This document shows, one piece after another, positions 6,193 through 7,458 of a stretch of DNA of 7,458 bases. A model generated the notes under the pieces. It had not been told where the DNA came from. It made no database searches and was given only the letters and a program-made list of their open reading frames with translations. Position numbers and translations under genes: made by a program. The DNA is taken from the NCBI GenBank assembly GCA_023256455.1, contig JAGDXN010000058.1, forward strand, positions 10,487 to 17,944, read 5' to 3'. Source of the stretch: Cuniculiplasma sp. Its GTDB lineage: Archaea > Thermoplasmatota > Thermoplasmata > Thermoplasmatales > Thermoplasmataceae. Numbering within the stretch: position 1 is the first letter of the stretch; every line of letters begins with the position of its first letter.

Positions 6193-6883
6193 AAGACAGA
6201 TGATTCCCAGGGTAGTCAAAATACCCAGGAAAGAATATTTCTGGGGTGTGTCTGCACTTCCTGGGGCACATAAGAGGGATGAGTCCATTCCCCTTCTCCA
6301 TCTGTTAAGGGATTATTTGAAATTAGGTGACAAGGAAAGGGAAATATCAAGGATACTGACAAATGGCCTGGTTAAAGTAGATGGGAAAGTTGTCAGGCAG
6401 AAAAGATTCTCAGTGGGTTTCATGGATCTTGTATCCATACCATCCATAAAGAAGAATTACAGGATCGTTTACGACAGGTTAGGAAGACTCACACCTGTTG
6501 AAGAAACTGAGGAATCATCCAGGATAAAGCCAAGAAAGCTGGTTAATAAGGTAACAATAAAGGGCGGCAAGACAATGCTTGTCTTCCACGACGGCACAAA
6601 CAAGGTATCGGACATTGATATAGAAACGGGTGACGTTGCGGTCTTTAACCTTGAAAAGAAGAGTATAGACAGCGTTGTAAAACTCAACGAGGGTGCCAAG
6701 GTATTCCTGACAGGGGGAAACCACGTTGGTTCCATATCCACAGTAAAGAGTGTGGAGGTAAGCAAATCTTCAAGGGCAAACCTTGTGCATATGGAGGACG
6801 GTTTTGCCACTGTGGAAGATTATGTTTTCCCGGTTGGAAATTTAAGGGTGAACCTTACAGATGTCCCAGGAGGTAGGGCATAA
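6176..6883 (+). CDS. rps4e: Small-subunit ribosomal protein S4e (eS4)
   Basis: S4e is a 30S protein found in archaea and eukaryotes but not bacteria, so it is a strong archaeal marker. The product is 235 residues, a normal archaeal length. It begins with a short basic leader, then KIPRKEYFWGV (15-25), matching the family IPRKEY motif. An S4-like RNA-binding region covers SIPLLHLLRDYLKLG and GLVKVDGKVVRQKRFSVGFMDLVSIP (about 37-90). The central domain contains TMLVFHDGTN, and a KOW-like segment follows near 171-190 (NEGAKVFLTGGNHVGSIS). The start at 6176 lies 17 bases inside L24; in its own frame a TAG at 6158-6160 leaves no earlier Met. The family block with His-Leu-Lys-Arg before IPRKEY looks degenerate here. 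Confidence 0.95.
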   Translation: MITKSKRQMIPRVVKIPRKEYFWGVSALPGAHKRDESIPLLHLLRDYLKLGDKEREISRILTNGLVKVDGKVVRQKRFSVGFMDLVSIPSIKKNYRIVYDRLGRLTPVEETEESSRIKPRKLVNKVTIKGGKTMLVFHDGTNKVSDIDIETGDVAVFNLEKKSIDSVVKLNEGAKVFLTGGNHVGSISTVKSVEVSKSSRANLVHMEDGFATVEDYVFPVGNLRVNLTDVPGGRA

Positions 6884-7404
6884 TGGAAAGCCAGAATCAG
6901 ATGGAACAGATTGTCATTGATAAGGTAGTTGTAAACATAGGGGTTGGGCAGGCTGGAGAGAGGCTGAACAAGGCCGTGAAGGTTCTTGAAATGCTCACCC
7001 ATCACAAACCTGTGCTTACCGTATCAAAGAGGACAGTCAGGGAGTTTAACCTAAGAAAGGGTCTGACCATAGGTGCAAAGGTAACACTCAGAAGGGAAGA
7101 TGCAGTGAAATTCCTTAAGGAAGCCTTCTACGCAAGGGATTACAAGTTTCCCACATATTCTATAGACAGGCAGGGTAATGCATACTTCGGCATTGCAGAT
7201 TACACCGATTTCAAGGGCATGAAATATGATCCTGAAATAGGTATTTTCGGCATGGATATTGCTATTGTACTCAAGAGGAAGGGTGGATACAGGAATTCCA
7301 AGAGAAAGATCAGGAAGCAGTCTCTCCCAAAGAGCATACTTATTTCAAAGGAGGAAACGCTTCAGTTTCTAAAGGAAAATTTCCAGATAGAGGAGGTTAA
7401 CTGA
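6883..7404 (+). CDS. rpl5: Large-subunit ribosomal protein L5 (archaeal L5/L11e type, uL5)
   Basis: L5 binds 5S rRNA and anchors it to the central protuberance of the 50S subunit, where it also contacts P-site tRNA. The product is 173 residues, within the archaeal range. Core signatures are IDKVVVNIGVGQAGERLNKAVKVLEMLTHHKPVLTVSKRTVREFNLRKG (12-60), IGAKVTLR, and YGxx-like GNAYFGIADYTDFKGMKYDPEIGIFGMDIAIVLKRKGGYR. The ATG at 6883 shares one base with the S4e stop (TAATG), with GGAGGT at 6869-6874. Another in-frame ATG at 6901 would give a six-residue shorter protein, but the coupled start is preferred. The last codons include the strong SD for S14. Confidence 0.96.
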   Translation: MESQNQMEQIVIDKVVVNIGVGQAGERLNKAVKVLEMLTHHKPVLTVSKRTVREFNLRKGLTIGAKVTLRREDAVKFLKEAFYARDYKFPTYSIDRQGNAYFGIADYTDFKGMKYDPEIGIFGMDIAIVLKRKGGYRNSKRKIRKQSLPKSILISKEETLQFLKENFQIEEVN

Positions 7405-7458
7405 TGACAAATTTAATATTAAGGCCCAGGAAAAATTACGGAAGAACTGAGGGCTGTG
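7404..7458 (+). CDS. rps14: Small-subunit ribosomal protein S14 (uS14), first 18 codons only
   Basis: S14 is a small 30S head protein, in archaea normally a zinc-binding protein of about 50-60 residues. Only 18 codons are present before the window ends: MTNLILRPRKNYGRTEGC. The PRKNYGR segment followed by a Cys fits the beginning of archaeal S14, where the Cys would be the first zinc ligand. The ATG shares one base with the L5 stop (TGATG) and is preceded by AGGAGGT at 7391-7397. S14 directly after L5 is the conserved archaeal order. The identification leans on both the short match and position, and the next codons would settle it. Confidence 0.85.
   Translation, partial: MTNLILRPRKNYGRTEGC

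Noticed and set aside
1..7458. An undescribed defence, mobile or metabolic system
   Set aside because: Every reading frame that is supported belongs to a known core translation or RNase P family in conserved archaeal order, leaving no unexplained stretch.

Overview
The window is an internal piece of an archaeal ribosomal-protein super-operon (the S10/spc-type cluster). All genes are on the + strand and packed with almost no intergenic space. It suggests a euryarchaeon, most likely in the Thermoplasmata. The archaeal assignment is firm: the S4e gene, the archaeal forms of L3, L4, L22 and S17, and aIF1 and RNase P protein 1 (Rnp1/Pop4) genes between L29 and S17. The Thermoplasmata assignment is an inference from moderate base composition, near-exclusive AGG/AGA arginine codons, frequent ATA isoleucine codons and overall protein style; no 16S gene or marker search is available here.

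Layout. 1-928: L3, lacking its 5' end. 931-1937: L4 and L23. 1947-2642: L2. 2639-4372: S19, L22, S3 and L29. 4369-4958: two non-ribosomal-protein genes, aIF1 (SUI1 family) and Rnp1. 4959-5680: S17 and L14. 5692-6883: L24 with a long acidic tail, then S4e. 6883-7404: L5. 7404-7458: the first codons of S14, cut by the window edge. The largest gap between genes is 11 bases, so no stretch of 300 bases lacks a gene. I saw no tRNA, rRNA, mobile element, CRISPR array, promoter or terminator; the transcript presumably starts before and ends after the window.

How the genes work together. Most of the proteins assemble into the two ribosomal subunits: L3, L4, L23, L2, L22, L29, L14, L24 and L5 into the 50S; S19, S3, S17, S4e and S14 into the 30S. 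aIF1 acts on the 30S subunit in start-codon selection, and Rnp1 is a protein subunit of the tRNA-processing enzyme RNase P. Neighbouring genes overlap by 1, 4, 17 or 47 bases or are 0-11 bases apart. Nearly every start has a Shine-Dalgarno (SD) motif, often inside the previous gene, which fits coupled translation of one long mRNA.

I found no undescribed system: this is a core housekeeping operon. The points most worth a second look are the Glu-rich C-terminal tail of L24, whose codons also hold the S4e ribosome-binding site; an aIF1 with no cysteines, where many archaeal homologues have an N-terminal Cys motif; the 47-base S3/L29 overlap; and a basic N-terminal extension on S19.
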